In this document: positions 47,301 to 59,832 of the stretch, piece by piece
Numbering within the stretch: the first letter of the stretch is position 1
Layout: each line of letters opens with the position of its first letter
Assembly: GCF_051622035.1 (NCBI RefSeq)
Contig: NC_135356.1
Coordinates: 25,760,839-25,824,838 of the forward strand
Direction of reading: 5' to 3'
Length of the DNA stretch: 64,000 bases
Source: Arctopsyche grandis
Lineage: Eukaryota; Arthropoda; Insecta; Trichoptera; Hydropsychidae
Made by a program: the position numbers and the translations under genes
The notes under the pieces: model-generated
What the model saw: the letters and a program-made list of their open reading frames with translations, nothing else
Told to the model about the DNA's origin: nothing
Database searches by the model: none

Positions 47301-48175
47301 CCGCAGGAGGTATTTTTTTCTCCTACATTTTTTCAAATATGGGAATCAATCGTTATCGACCACTGTCAAGTCAAACCTACATATGTCAATATACATATTT
47401 TTGGCCTGGGTGCCATAGCATAGATCAGGCGTGGTAGTGTTTTTTTGCCTGTGCGAAATCTGCCTAAAGCTATTAAAAACACATGCCGCGTACATCTGTG
47501 TCTTCGCTTCAAGGTCTGAATGCACTATGCGTCTGTCGACCGATACGACAGTACGCGACCAAATATTGTTTGTATGACAGTGTTTGAAACATCACGCACT
47601 ACGCATCACAGTTGCCTTTTGTATCAACTTTGCCGTGTCGTGTCGTGTCGTAGCGGTCGACTGACGCATATTGCATTCAGACCTTTAAGGCGAAAACACA
47701 CTGAAAGGAACGGAACGGCATGTCTTCGTGGCTTCCAGTCAAGGAAGGGCTAACGTTACTAGTTCATTGTTAATTCGACGAGTTTCTCCTACATTTTTTC
47801 AAATATGGAAACCAACCGTTATCGACCACTGTCAAGCCTACATATGTTAATATTAATATTGTTGGTCTGGGTGCCATAGCATAGATGAGGCGTGCTAGAG
47901 TTTTTTACCTGTGCGAAACTGCCTAAATAAACGCACATGCCACGTACCTCTCTGTGTCTGCGCTTTAAGGCGAAAACACAATGAAAGAAACGGCACGGTA
48001 CGTCTTCGTGGCTTTCAGTCAAGGAAGGGCGTTTCCAGTTCATTGTTAATTCGTACGATCTTATCATTTCGACAAGTTTCTCATACATTTTTTCAAATGT
48101 GGTATTCACCATTATCGATCATTGTCAAGCTTATGTCAATACAAGGATAAAATATCACGGAAAACACTGTAGACA
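47300..48175 (+). repeat. Tandemly repeated element family A (two units)
   Basis: Blocks recur in the same order: CTCCTACATTTTTTCAAATA at 47,320 and 47,786; GGGTGCCATAGCATAGAT near 47,406 and 47,870; AAGGCGAAAACACA near 47,689 and 47,970; CAGTCAAGGAAGGGC near 47,737 and 48,018. Pieces of the same family form the inverted pair at 54,665-55,385. Confidence 0.75.
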
Positions 48176-49630
48176 TAGGACCTCTCCATCATAGAACGAG
48201 ACGAATGTCCAGCTGATTTGAATCAGATAAATCTATTGTAATTGCAAATCCTACGTTCACACACACACACATACAAAAAAAAAATTTGTTAACACGCAAA
48301 ATAATAAACCTTCCGAAGCAGTTCTATGTATGTAGAGCTTCTCAAAACCTATTAAAGCAACCCTATACCTATCAGATCACCGTGATGAAAGGGTTCCGTA
48401 AGGGAAGCTATTAACCGTTAGTTGAGTCTAACACTACTAAGTACCACCTCCCTCTCAGTGTCTATTTCAGAAGAGGACCACAAAATAAGCTCGGGGAAAG
48501 AAAAAGAGCAGCGGGAATCAGAAATCAACACCATGAAGGCAATATTAAATTTAAAGCTATCGTAAGCTGCCAAAAATTCGTCCAATTTACAAGGGTCCAG
48601 CTCTGATCTACAGAAAAGATGCCAACACTAGAATAATCATTTCCAATTAAAACTTGAGATGAACTTTAAATGTTATGTAACAGAATGTTTGATTCGAAAC
48701 TATTGAGCTCATTCGCTGCAGCCTAACCTTTTTGCTTGGTATAATTGTAAGATTATAGGCAAAATGTAACTAAGAAAAAATTACAGTTTTAAAAGAATTA
48801 CGTCCCTTGACCTATCAATCTCATGCAAACCAATCTTCAGAACTTTTTGAGACAGTAAGTGGTCTACCGTAAGATGACTAGCAGTCTTCGTCAACTCTTT
48901 ACTCTCAGACTATCAAAGGTCATCTATTCAACTGTAACGACCGTACAAAGTAGAGCAAGTGAAGACGTTCATATAGCAATGGACAGGATATGTAACCAAT
49001 TGAACAGACGGAGTATACGTACACATTTCCAGTGACGAACAACCTGTTTTTCAATGCAACCATGCCGAGAAGTAACTACTGTGTATGTATATACATATGT
49101 AGATGCCGATGAATATCAGATGGTCTGATTCGAATTTTGAAAAGGTTGCCGATCTGCGTTGAGCGAAGCAAAACCGAACCAGATTAACTCCAAACTATAA
49201 TACTATCATGCGAGAAAATCGCTAACGACTACTACAACCAGTCAAATTATTCAAAGAAAGATTGACTTTCATAACAAGGATGACCTTGAAATTTCAAAAC
49301 AATATTTGCGGCGCAGTCGGTCGTTCTATCGACAAACGCGTTTGACCACATTTAAAATGCATATGCATGAGCTTGTCTAAATTTGCATCAACTTTTTGAT
49401 GAAAGTTCTCTTTTTTGTCTTTTTGCTTATCATATCGTCAGTGGAACTAGCAAAATCCGCAATCGAATTCTGTCCAGGAGAGAGCTAGAACTTGTTTCAT
49501 ATTGTATAATACACAAAGTTACTGTTCACGAGCATACGTATCTCAATATATGTATTGATGAAACTATATTTAAAAGAAAATGAGTATTTCAAATTTTAAT
49601 ACTGCTTCCCATCGTTCCATTTTATATTTG
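48176..49630. other. Unassigned DNA
   Basis: No exon or element supported; a CACACACACACACAT tract lies near 48,256. Confidence 0.4.
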
Positions 49631-49721
49631 TATCACGTCGAACCGATCTAGCATGAGACTTGCATAAAATATACATGCTGTCGCATTCATCCCGCCCACT
49701 CGACCCGCGATGGCCAATTAC

Positions 49722-50395
49722 ATTTCGTTTCAGTTTCCCATTGCATTTTGGCCAAGAAATACAATATTTTTCGTGGTAGAATTTGACTTTTATTTTTTGT
49801 TAGTTTTGAGTTCGTGTTTCGTATTTTGAAATATTTACATTAATAAAATTTAATATAAAATACTTAAGTTATTGATATTATTAATTTATTTATGGAATAC
49901 GTATATCTTTTATATTAATGGAAGTTTATATTTTTTAGATGATAAAAGTAATAGTCAACGTCATGTTATGTACAGTAAAACTTGCTGTAATATTATTAAA
50001 GACCTTGCTTTGACTTATATTGTAATAATATTATATAGTTAAATAAGAAATAATAAAAAAAAAAAATATATATATATATATATATTCTACGGCCTTACAA
50101 TTTAACAACGTATGCTCGGTTCTCGTAAGTCTATAGCAGAGTATCTTTATCTACATGCATACATACATATACATACATATATTGGGATCGAATTCTGTTA
50201 TTATTTTTTTGATTCCTATTCAACCAAAATCCTCGTCTGGAATTTCATTCTGTTCCCCACAGAAGGCAAAAAGAAACCACTACAACTACATGTCTTAAAC
50301 TAAACTTCTCCAAGATGACTTCACTACATTACTACACGTCACAATGCTGCATCTGAAGTATATTGTTATATCTGGAGGATATAGGATATGACGGT
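49722..50395 (+). repeat. Repeat family B, copy 1
   Basis: From ACATTTCGTTTCAGTTT to the GGATATGACGGTGC block, this matches 59,833-60,811 in order, including GTAGAATTTGACTTTTATTT, GTCAACGTCATGTTATG, ATGCTCGGTTCTCGTAA and AAACTTCTCCAAGATGACTT. It lacks the 247-bp hAT MITE present in copy 2 and so acts as an empty site. Confidence 0.85.
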
Positions 50396-50726
50396 GCACT
50401 ATTATAATTAGCAAAGAGTCACTTATTTTAATAATTCCAGTAATACACATTAAAATTTGGATAAATATGAGAACAGAAAGTCAATTTGGCAATATAAATA
50501 GCGATGAGTCAAATTTTTCCTTTCAAACTAAATATATTTTTTAAAGTAAATACATAAATTTGATAGTTTCGTCGCCCATTGCAATCAAGCTCCTCAACCT
50601 GATTTCTGTTAACTTGGATTTTTTTAATCTAATATAATCTAAAATATGCTGATCTGGCTGAGGGATTATTTAATTTGAGATCATTACGTGTATATAATAT
50701 CATAATTGTATTTGTTTTTGATTATA

Positions 50727-51414
50727 CTGAGCAACAAAAAAAATATCCGAGCGGAGACTTTACTATATTTGACCAACTGAATTCGAGTATGGCAATGATT
50801 TTTGTTGGTTTGCTCTCGTTTAACAATTTTTTTTTTCGTTTACGGCAATTTTTACAAACTTTTGGCTTTTGCAGTCTTTAATTCAAAATCTTGTAATGTT
50901 TTGCCAAAAGTGAGTATTGGAATCAATAGTCACATGTTTTTTCTATTGATTTTTATTGCTTTGAAATTCATACAATTAATTATCTAGCAAATTTTAAAAT
51001 TCAAAAATAAACTTGTACCTTAAAATTTTTTTCCGTAGTATTATGAAGCTATTTCGCTAATTCCTCACTTTTCCACGTTTATAAGGATTGGTTTTTTATC
51101 TCAATATTTTTTTTTACTATCTAAACGTACTCAATTATTTTAAATTGAGTTAATGCTGTTACATGTATGATGCAAGAGCGAGATGAAGAATGGAGAGCGC
51201 ATCAGTCCATCTGACTCGCGCACGCTCACTTACGCCTGTAATTTGCAAAAGCCAAAAATCTGTAAAAATTGCACATTTTCTAAATGCTCATATCTCTTAA
51301 AAGAGAGCAAGTCACCAAAAATCATTATCATATTCAAATTAGTGGGTCAAACTTAGTAAAGATTGATGAGTCTCCGCTCCGGTAAGTAATAAACGTGATT
51401 TTTGTTGCTCAGTG
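50727..51414. repeat. Mariner-like MITE with long inverted repeats
   Basis: The left CTGAGCAACAAAAAAAATAT and right GTTGCTCAGTG are inverse and both lie against TA. The similarity continues inward for over 110 bp (GAGCGGAGACT, TTTGACC, ATGATTTTTG, TTGCTCTC in order). About 688 bp; no transposase. Confidence 0.8.
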
Positions 51415-51419
51415 TAATT

Positions 51420-52140
51420 TGTTTATAATTATTTTTATTATGTTTTATTGTCTTATTATTGTATCCTTTTTGCTTTTTTTTTGTTAAGCCATAGTGACGA
51501 ATTGGAAGTACTCTGTAATGGCAGAGAATTAAAGGCATAAGGAATAAAAACTTATTAAGAATCGTTTAACTTTCAAGGTTAATAGTTTCAATAATATGTA
51601 TGTATGTAGATACATTTTATGTCAGTTCGGTTATGAAAAAAAAGACTCCGTTCATGACTTAATAATAGAGGTAGAATATGACAGTGCGCTTTCGACAATA
51701 AATCATGACCAGACTCTTATATGTACATATATAACCAAACTGACAATAGATTTATTACCAGTATGCTATGTTAAGATGTGTTACCGAAATATACAATATA
51801 TTATAACATAATGACCCGATGTCTTATTCCAAAATGTATATAATAAAAAAAAATGTGATAGGACAAATGATGCTCCAGAAACTGTACAAGATCTTACGAC
51901 GTAAAGTAGCAAACCCAGTGAAGACACATTTTAAGTTTGTATTCAAATACATACATATAGAACTATCTTATCTGATCTCCATGTCATTCGAGATGCTACA
52001 CTGGCACAAAACAAAGAAAGCCGAAAAATATTCTCATAGCACATACGAAAATTAAACGGAGATTGAAACCAAAATTTGTTGGTTTATCGCAGTATATCGC
52101 ATCGCAGATTTTGGTAACACTTTTTAAACTTGAAAGGTGC
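51420..52140. other. AT-rich stretch, no gene seen
   Basis: Nothing supported beyond short microsatellites. Confidence 0.4.
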
Positions 52141-52144
52141 GTAA

Positions 52145-52830
52145 GTTAGTGCGTGCATTCACCGTATTTTCGACCTAGCAGATATATTATAATAGATAGT
52201 GAGAGAGAGAGAGAGAGATGGTCAGCGTTAATAAAAATGAATAGAATGCAAAACAATGGTAGGAAAAAACGAACCGCTTTGTTTTCAAGATCATCGCGTG
52301 GAGCATCGAGCAGTCGAGCGCGTCAAATGTTTGTAAATAAACGTGAAAAAACACACTTTCCATCGGCGTTCGACTCTGTTTTATCGCAGAATCCTTCATT
52401 ATTTCTAATACGTTTCGAGAACGTCCCACGCGAAAGATTCTAATCTCCATTTTTGGAGGAAAAAAGAAAAACAACACACTTCATTGTTTCGTCGCGCGCG
52501 CGCGGGCACACACACTGCAGTCGATCTCAATCAAAATCGTGCGAAACTTTAAATAGTCACTTTTGTGAACGGAAAAACCGTTGATTGGCCTTGTTGATGT
52601 TAATGATGATTATGATGATCGACATTTCCAAACGCTCTACTAAAACGTTAAAATAATGTCAAATGTTCTGTGTGCAGCAGGCGGTCTCGGTGCGCTTTCC
52701 ACTGCACAGCGAAGCAGCATCAGTGAAATCGGAAAGTTACATTTCGATACCAAAGTCGTTTGAAAGTTACGCTTTTCCGGACCAGTGGACCCTGCAACAC
52801 TTTACACTACCTTACCGATGATAATAAATG
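52145..52830. other. CpG-richer segment, possible promoter or noncoding exon
   Basis: Contains a (GA)n tract at 52,199-52,219 and a CGCGCGCGCGCGGG run near 52,491-52,505. A plus-strand frame of 96 codons (52,153-52,443) is Arg/Ser-rich with no recognised motif and the antisense frame is equally open. The base composition differs from the flanks, as a promoter might. Confidence 0.3.
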
Positions 52831-52834
52831 TCAA

Positions 52835-53805
52835 AAATATACACAACATCAAATAATATACAATACGACGTGATTTTTACGAAATTCAAAGTACATATGT
52901 ACTGACGACATTTCCTTGCAATATCAATACAAATATAATATCTCCATTTTTTAACCTTAGTACGCATATGTACTACCATGTTCTAGTACAAACGGACACG
53001 ATGAGAGCGTCAGAAAAATAATCGAATATATAAAACCGAAACAGCGTCTGCAATTCGTTTCTGATTGGCTGCCGTCAAAGTCGTTTCTGATTGGGTGGAT
53101 TGGTCAAAGACGTTTGTGATTGGTCGGTCGTTTGATGTTTGGATATAAAGTTATCTTTTGATATTTATATGATTTATTATTATAATAAATACATAAAAAA
53201 ATGGATAAATTATAAAAATAGCAAGTCGGTGACCAATATGAACTGACAGGTTGCCCCCATGCATCCCACCAGTCTTAAAAAAACAAAAGGAAATAAAAAC
53301 AAAAAACGAATTAGCAATCATTCATCTCATTTAAATAGGCTCGTGTTGAATCTCTTGAAATTGACCAGTTCATCAACATGACAATCAAACAGGTCCAAAT
53401 GCTCACCTATCACATTAAGGAACCGAACAGCCATATTAAATTTTATAGTTTATTTTCTACCAAATATCCGAGATAGTAATATTTTTGTATTTTTTTTTTC
53501 TAATTTACATGTATTATTTTGATTATTGAATAAAATAAAATGCAGCAGAACTTTGAAAATGCATAGTCCCATAGTAATTGCCTTAAGTGGGTCCAATAGA
53601 CCTACATATGTATGTATGTATGTATGTATGGTTGCGTTGCAAAAATTTGTTTTATATTTTTCTGTTTTATATTAGTCAATAAAGAAAGTAGCAGAAGGAC
53701 AATATTTTTTTTTCTTTAATTAAGTTATTGAAATTTGAATAGCCAAGTGGGTCCATCGAACCCATCTTATTTGGATTAGGGTTAAGTACAACTTCTTTGA
53801 TATAC
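52835..53805. other. AT-rich stretch, no gene seen
   Basis: A short direct repeat (GTTTCTGATTGG... near 53,058-53,095) and a TATGTATGTATG tract near 53,608 are the only patterns. Confidence 0.4.
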
Positions 53806-53811
53806 CTAAAC

Positions 53812-53973
53812 CAGTGGTTCTTAACCTTGTTGGAGGTACTGACCCCACCAGTTTCATATGCGTATTCACCAAACCTTTCTTAATTGGCACCCGAATCATA
53901 TGATTCGGGTGTGTGTCTTGACCTCCGCCGAACCCCTGAGACCGACTTACCAAACCCAGGTTAAGAACCACTG
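53812..53973. repeat. hAT-type MITE, 162 bp
   Basis: Ends CAGTGGTTCTTAACCT and AGGTTAAGAACCACTG are perfect 16-bp inverted repeats. Flanks ACCTAAAC and ACCTAATT agree at 6 of 8 positions. A central CCCGAATCATATGATTCGGG palindrome lies inside. Confidence 0.85.
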
Positions 53974-54664
53974 ACCTAATTAACATATACAAAGATAAAT
54001 AGGATAACGTGATACAAAGATAAAATGGAACGATGGGAAGGCGCCCCCTTCCACTTAATTATTTCACAAACCTAACCCATTTCTTTTCTGATGGTTATTT
54101 TTATAGTAGATTTCGCTTGAAGAAGTTTTACATTACTTCGACTTAGCCAGCGACTGTTTACTGAAAATGGTCGACTTTTTATGAACTCATTGTCAAATGA
54201 TGTTTATGAACAAGAGTCGGTATTTTTATTGGCGATGTTTGTTCCGAAATTGTTTTTTCTAAAACTGGGCTTTTCAATTGGAATTTTTTACCCATTAGCG
54301 TATTTTTGTACGAATATGTGAACGATATATCGAGGGAGCGAGCTCATTTTATAGTTGAGTGATTGTATGGGAAAATGATTGAACCAAATTGATTGTGGAA
54401 ATTTCCTTATAACAGCCGAGATCTCGCTACACTGTAGCGGCTACAGCCATGTTTGTATTAAGCGAATTTGATAACAATAAAAGCCAACGTCCATCAGTTC
54501 TATTATATTGCAATTGAGCCAAAATTGTATACATACATACATATACCACGTTGTATGGACGTTGACCACTAAGCCCAACTAAACTGAGGGTGCATACACA
54601 AAGTGATACGTTTTTCTGTAAATAGTTTTGCACATGTAAAAAAAATCTAAGCTATGACCATCCA

Positions 54665-55385
54665 CATAAAACTCACCCCCTGGAGTGTTGTCGGTGATAT
54701 TTTATCTTTGTATTGACATACGTTTGACAGTGATTAATTACAGTGATTTCCATATTTTAAGAAATGTAGGAGAAACTAGTCGAAATAATAAGATCGTACG
54801 AATTATCAATGGCATTTGTTACAATTAGTAAGAAATCATGTTATAGAACTTTTCTCCATATCCTATCTTATTCTTGCCCTTATATCCCACTTTCTTACAG
54901 TCCTCGCTTTATTTACAATGACATTTTATACACATGCATAAAATAAATCTTAGGAGTAATACATATGAGATCGAGCTATACGATGAACGCCACTCGTTGC
55001 AGGAAACGTGCTATATGGGAAATTCTGAATGAATCATGCAGTAGCGTTTTATATTGAAGGGGACTGTGCCAAAATAAGATAAGATTATGATACTTTGGAG
55101 ACTTAACGATGAGTTAAGGCGCAAACACACACAATCGTATGGCACGGCAAGCCTAGATAAAATCCAGATGTGATTGGGTGTGTCTTATGTCATTGTTAAT
55201 TCGTACGATCTTATTATTTCGACAAGTTTCTCCTATGTACATTTTTTCAAATATGGGAATCACAGTTATCGATCATTGTCAATATAAAGAAAATATATCA
55301 CCGAAAATACTCCAGGGGGTGAGTTTTGACATGGCATGGATTAGGCGTGCTAGCGTTTTATTTTACATATGCAAAATTATTTAAA
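54665..55385. repeat. Family A inverted-repeat element
   Basis: CTCACCCCCTGGAGTGTTGT at the left is mirrored by ATACTCCAGGGGGTGAG near 55,308-55,324. The mirrored similarity runs about 145 bp inward through TGTAGGAGAAACT(A/T)GTCG and AATAATAAGATCGTACGAAT. 55,109-55,385 also aligns with units of the tandem block at 47.3-48.2 kb. Confidence 0.75.
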
Positions 55386-55912
55386 AAAAGTCCTTTGTGA
55401 TGATAAGATCGGTAGTACTTCACAATGTAAGCAACATTAATGAGGTCATGACACAGTCTTTTCAAAATTATTTCAATGAGGTAAGAGTACATGGATTGGT
55501 CAAGTACTTTTTGTACTTGATTATTAGAAGTATGTACACACACAGTTACTTCAAGAGTGTACTTCCAATAAGTAAATTCTTGAAATGTTTGATGTGTAGT
55601 GGACCTGTCCACGTATTCTCACCACGTTAAAGTATATTTTCAATCAATGGAGAGTACATACTTAGCAACCCCACTTACTTCCCTCCACGCACTGTCACTG
55701 GGTGACATTATTAAAGTAAATTGAAGACGAGCCGCATATATATGTGCATAATTGGTGAACGGTTACGTTTTTGTTGTTGTACAATCTCATTTTGGGCGCA
55801 AAAATGCGCTTCGTTGTACAATCGCCTTTACGTCACACTTTTTAATTGGACGAGCATACATGTGTTAACTTTCAAATGGTGCAACGCAATTCAGGGAAAA
55901 GTGGTGACGTAC

Positions 55913-56425
55913 CGTAGACGAAGGTGAATGAAAATCCGTGTCGACTTCTTCAACAGTCTCCAACTGGTTGATCCAGCGCGTGATCAGATCCCCGTGGAAG
56001 GGCTTGTTGGCCTTCTTCCTGTCCGGCTTCAGAGCCACGAAAGACTTGCAGGTGATGGTCGAGTTGTCGCAGTCGGACGAGTACCTGCACCCAGAGTCTG
56101 CGTCGTCTTGGTAAAAAGAAGAATCTTCGTAGATAGACGAGGAGCACTCCTCCACCCAGTGCTCGTCTACTTTTGGCACATCGAACACATACTTGGTCTC
56201 GTTGCCGAATAAGGTGGACTCCTTCGATACGGCCTTCTCTGCTGTGTATCTGTAAAGCACCCAAGGCTCGTGTACCATTTCCCTCTCTTCGACATTCGGC
56301 TTCAGCAGCTTCTTCTTCACGACCGAGACGCTGGTGTCTCTGGAAGAGAAGCAGTCGCAGGGGGAGTGTCTTCCGGCAACACCCTTAGAAAACATCTCCG
56401 AGTTGACACTGTTTAGATGCACACA
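55913..56425 (-). CDS. Predicted internal or first exon of an unrecognised protein
   Basis: A minus-strand frame of 171 codons ends at donor GTACGT (last base 55,913) in phase 0. It may begin at an acceptor (TATCCAG, first base 56,425, phase 0) or at ATG 56,395. The content is clearly protein-like: SPCDCFSSRDTSVSVVKKKL, REMVHEPWVLYRYTAEKAVS, DVPKVDEHWVEECSSSIYED and DLITRWINQLETVEEVDTDF. Acidic, Ser-rich and mostly disordered in character; no family recognised. Same strand as, and 9 kb upstream of, the 46.5-kb exon; phase would also allow joining to WDR47, whose middle region is variable. Not proven. Confidence 0.55.
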
Positions 56426-56429
56426 CTGG

Positions 56430-57115
56430 ATATCATCGTTCCGAGGGAACTTGTCGCCACGACGATGTACACCAAACTAAGTGTTTGCGCAAAAACCAGC
56501 ACCACTCTAATTGGATTACGATAATTATTGTGGTAATATTTGGTAAAAAAAACTTTCGCTAGCGCAAAATGATGTTCGTTATGATGCGTTCGGCGTGACG
56601 GTGGAAACGGAAGAGACGCCCATTTCGTTGCAAAACAAAACATTTACACTTCATCGACATTCCTATTTCTACAAATTCAATGTGACATTTACCATTTTTC
56701 TGAATTCAGCGTGCTCCCATAGTGAAATGTGATGATCAAATATCGTGTTGGGACGATGATTTTCGCACAAAAATGGTTCACCATGCTGTTTTGCTCTCTT
56801 GCTTTGTTGACTAATGGAGAGTTCTATTGTTATTTGAAAAGCACAAAGCCAACGCCTAAGTCTGGTGTTCATAGGTACTTTCCAGCATGTATGTATGTAG
56901 GCCAGCTCGGAAGTTTTCAAGATCGGGAGAATATTATGCTACTTCCCTATTGACGTCAGCAGCAATAAAAAAATGTCACAAAAAAGAAACTTGCTTCCAC
57001 TGATTCAGCTCATCAGACTTTCCCAACACTTTTTGGTTCACCTTCCTTTTATTTTCAGTAAGCGTTATTTTATATCCTTAATACCGATTTGAGACGATAC
57101 GAGTGCACTCAGACT
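56430..57115. other. Unassigned DNA
   Basis: 5' side of the 55.9-kb exon. No further minus-strand exon could be supported. Confidence 0.35.
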
Positions 57116-57116
57116 A

Positions 57117-57200
57117 GGGTTGCCACCCCTACTACGGTTTTAACCCGGGTTTCAGCTAGTCGTACCCGGGCTCTGAGTTTGAGTGTTATTTCTCCAGGTG
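57117..57200 (+). repeat. Solitary hAT-like end
   Basis: TAGGGTTGCCACCCCTACTA matches the first 11 bases of the nested hAT element at 24,004. A possible inverse end (CATCTGTCAACCCTA) lies near 61,608. No paired duplication found. Confidence 0.35.
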
Positions 57201-57345
57201 TGTAGTAAATGCCCGGCAAAATTATAAAAAATAAATAAAACCGTATATAAGAAATTCATAATTTGTATGCAAAGCGTACATATAAAGAGGTCTGCGGCGG
57301 CGTATGTGTCGTGTTTCAATTTTTGGTGATATCTCATGTAAAAAA

Positions 57346-57389
57346 ATTTGTTACTAAAACGAAGTACCTACTTCGTTTTAGTAACAAAT
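57346..57389. repeat. Perfect 44-bp palindrome
   Basis: Arms of 21 bases starting ATTTGTTACTAAAACGAAGT mirror exactly around a CC spacer. Confidence 0.9.
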
Positions 57390-57686
57390 ATAAATAAAAT
57401 ATAATTGATTACTTGGTAAAGTTTTATAATTTTGAAAACAGCCCATTCAAATATTTTTCACTAATTAATCTTAAGAACGAAATTTTTAAATACCAAGATT
57501 TTTTAGATGCTGCAAAAATTCGTTAATGTAGAATTAGATCTCGATAAATTGTATGATGATATCTGCCTTCTTAAAAATATCTAATTCCTTCCATCAAATC
57601 GCTCGATTTGCCTAACGATAAAAAATGGAAAAAAATATTTTCCTCTAATGTTTTCACCGAACATTATTAGCATAGATCTAGAATAT

Positions 57687-57880
57687 ACTAGATCCGCCCT
57701 CACGTGTTATACTTGTCTCCCTTTTGGCGCATGCAAAATACATGGCGTTTCTCTTAGTAGGTAGGTAGGTACCGCTGCGTCGTAGGGAAAAAAACCCAAC
57801 TTCCCCGGTAGTTAAACCCCCCGCACCCCTCAGTGAAGACAAGATCTCCGACCAAGATAACACGTCTGGGCCCATCTAGT
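57687..57880. repeat. MITE with ACTAGAT ends
   Basis: Left ACTAGATCCGCCCTCACGTG and right CACGTCTGGGCCCATCTAGT are imperfect inverted repeats of about 27 bp (CACGTGTTAT and ACGTGTTAT shared). 194 bp, G+C-richer than the flanks, with a (GTAG)n tract inside. Confidence 0.65.
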
Positions 57881-57924
57881 GTATTATACATCAATGCTTA
57901 TTAGTTTATATATGCTATACTGTT

Positions 57925-58075
57925 ATACTGCTATACGCACGAATAATGTTGTATCTCTCGAACAAAATGCAATGCGAAACTGAAACGAAATGTAATTGGC
58001 CATCACGGGTCGAGTGGAGGGGTGAATGCGATAGTAAGTCTCATGCTAGATAGGTTCGACTATGTATAATAGAAA
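57925..58075 (-). repeat. Repeat family B, inverted end fragment
   Basis: The reverse complement matches 49,640-49,770 (CTCGACCCGTGATGGCCAAT and TAGCATGAGACTT blocks). The TGTTCGTGCGTATAG-type wording at its edge recurs, inverted, near 59,890, so it may be the other end of the copy starting there. Confidence 0.65.
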
Positions 58076-58079
58076 TAAA

Positions 58080-59830
58080 GAGTTGCATTGCGTTATGTCT
58101 TATATTTTATTAAAACGTTGCTTAAATTTTGGACTTTCGTGAGGCAACAGTATTATTTCAGTCGTTCTTTTTTTTCATTTTCGAACTTCATACATATGTA
58201 TGTACATATTTTGGACAGTCCATCGAAAATGACTATACGCAATAGATTTCAGTGCTAGAATTTTCATTTCTAGGTCAATTGAGCCATATATTCGAAAAAA
58301 ATTGAAAAGCAACAACACACATTCCAACCGTATTTCTCAACTTCGCGTGTTAAATAAGGATAGCAATTTATTTCTCATGATATAATTGCTTCATTTCTAA
58401 AAGAAGAATACCGCTAAATTGATGTTTCACAAACAAACTTTTTGAACCCAACACACAAAATGTAAGCAATCAAATTTATCAAAATTAACTGTTGTTAATG
58501 GCAGACATTTGTATTCCACCAGCTCAGATGCCAACGATTGGAACGTGTGAAACCCTTTTTCCAAAAGCTCATGATAATAATATATCTGATATCCTTTTTA
58601 GGACGTTATACAACCATCTTTGATTGAGTAAGAATACGAATCGAATTACACTACATGGCAGAATGCGATGAATTGTCACCAGTTTTCGATGACAAAACGG
58701 TGACGTGACGTCACAAAACCAAATTCATACATACAATCAATATTATTTTTAAATAGAAACTGTTGATTTTAATAATGCATCATATCTACATAATATACCC
58801 GTACAATGTGTACGATGACAAAACAAGCGTTTTTTTATTTTATTTAAACGATTTGTTTATTTTATATGTAAAATAGCTTAAATGTCAAACGGAAATGTCA
58901 AACGACGACTGATCCAAACTTTCTAATTAGATCGATATTCAAAAATATTTCCATTTAAAGTGTTGGCACTTTCTCTTGGAAATTTGGAGATTGGCGACTC
59001 AAGTGTCGAAAGTCATCGATCGCATCAATTCAAAAATTCGATAACGCCGAGATAAATCTGTTGATCGGAATGAACAGCGATATTCAAACGTATTAAAATT
59101 TATTCGATAACGCCAATTTACAATGGAGATGCATATGCTTTCACTATTGGTGCAATGAATTCAAATTTGACATCATTTCCAAAGTCGCATAACAATTCGT
59201 TAAATGTATTTTTGTACAAAATACCAGGGTTGCAAACCACATGTTTACGTAGATTACAATATCCCTAGAATAGTTTTTTGTTGTTCTGCAAACAGTATGT
59301 CGCTTGTTCTACGGATAAAGCTCACAAATTTTCGGAGAATTAGTTTTAATTGTGAAATAGACATCGTTTAAAAACATGCCTTTCTTAGAAGATATTATAT
59401 TACACATGTCGATACATTGACAAAACCATATCTTCAAATTTAAATTTGTTCACAAGAATAACTACATAGGATACGGTATCATCGTAACATGAATAAGACA
59501 AGACAATGATTTTTTTTTCTGAATTCACTTAGGTTGTTTTGAAATGATATACATGAGTTAGAAACGTTAATAGTAAACTTAAGTATCAAAAATCACTCGA
59601 TTGGCAGAAAAAAATATTCGTGAGCTATTATATGTATATATGTATGTAAAAAAGTACTTGAAGTAAATCTATTGAATGTGATGTAAAAAACGTTAAAATA
59701 CGTAAAACTTATTTAAAATAAATTAAAGCCATAAATAAAATATTTTTTTACAAATAAATGTCAGTGTACTAGGGAGTCAAATTTACCTAATTTCCGTTTA
59801 CCAGTAATCCGATCATGTTTTGTCCCCCAC
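58080..59830. other. Unassigned DNA between family B ends
   Basis: AT-rich with CATACATATGTATGTACATA near 58,189. No transposase or exon seen although the flanking inverted repeats would suit a transposon. Confidence 0.35.
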
Positions 59831-59832
59831 TT

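Noticed and set aside
52153-52477. 96-codon frames on both strands as a gene
   Set aside because: Both strands equally open, no motif, includes translated (GA)n.
55928-56388. Plus-strand and second minus-strand frames over the 55.9-kb exon
   Set aside because: Shadows; Arg/Val-rich low-information translations without splice signals.
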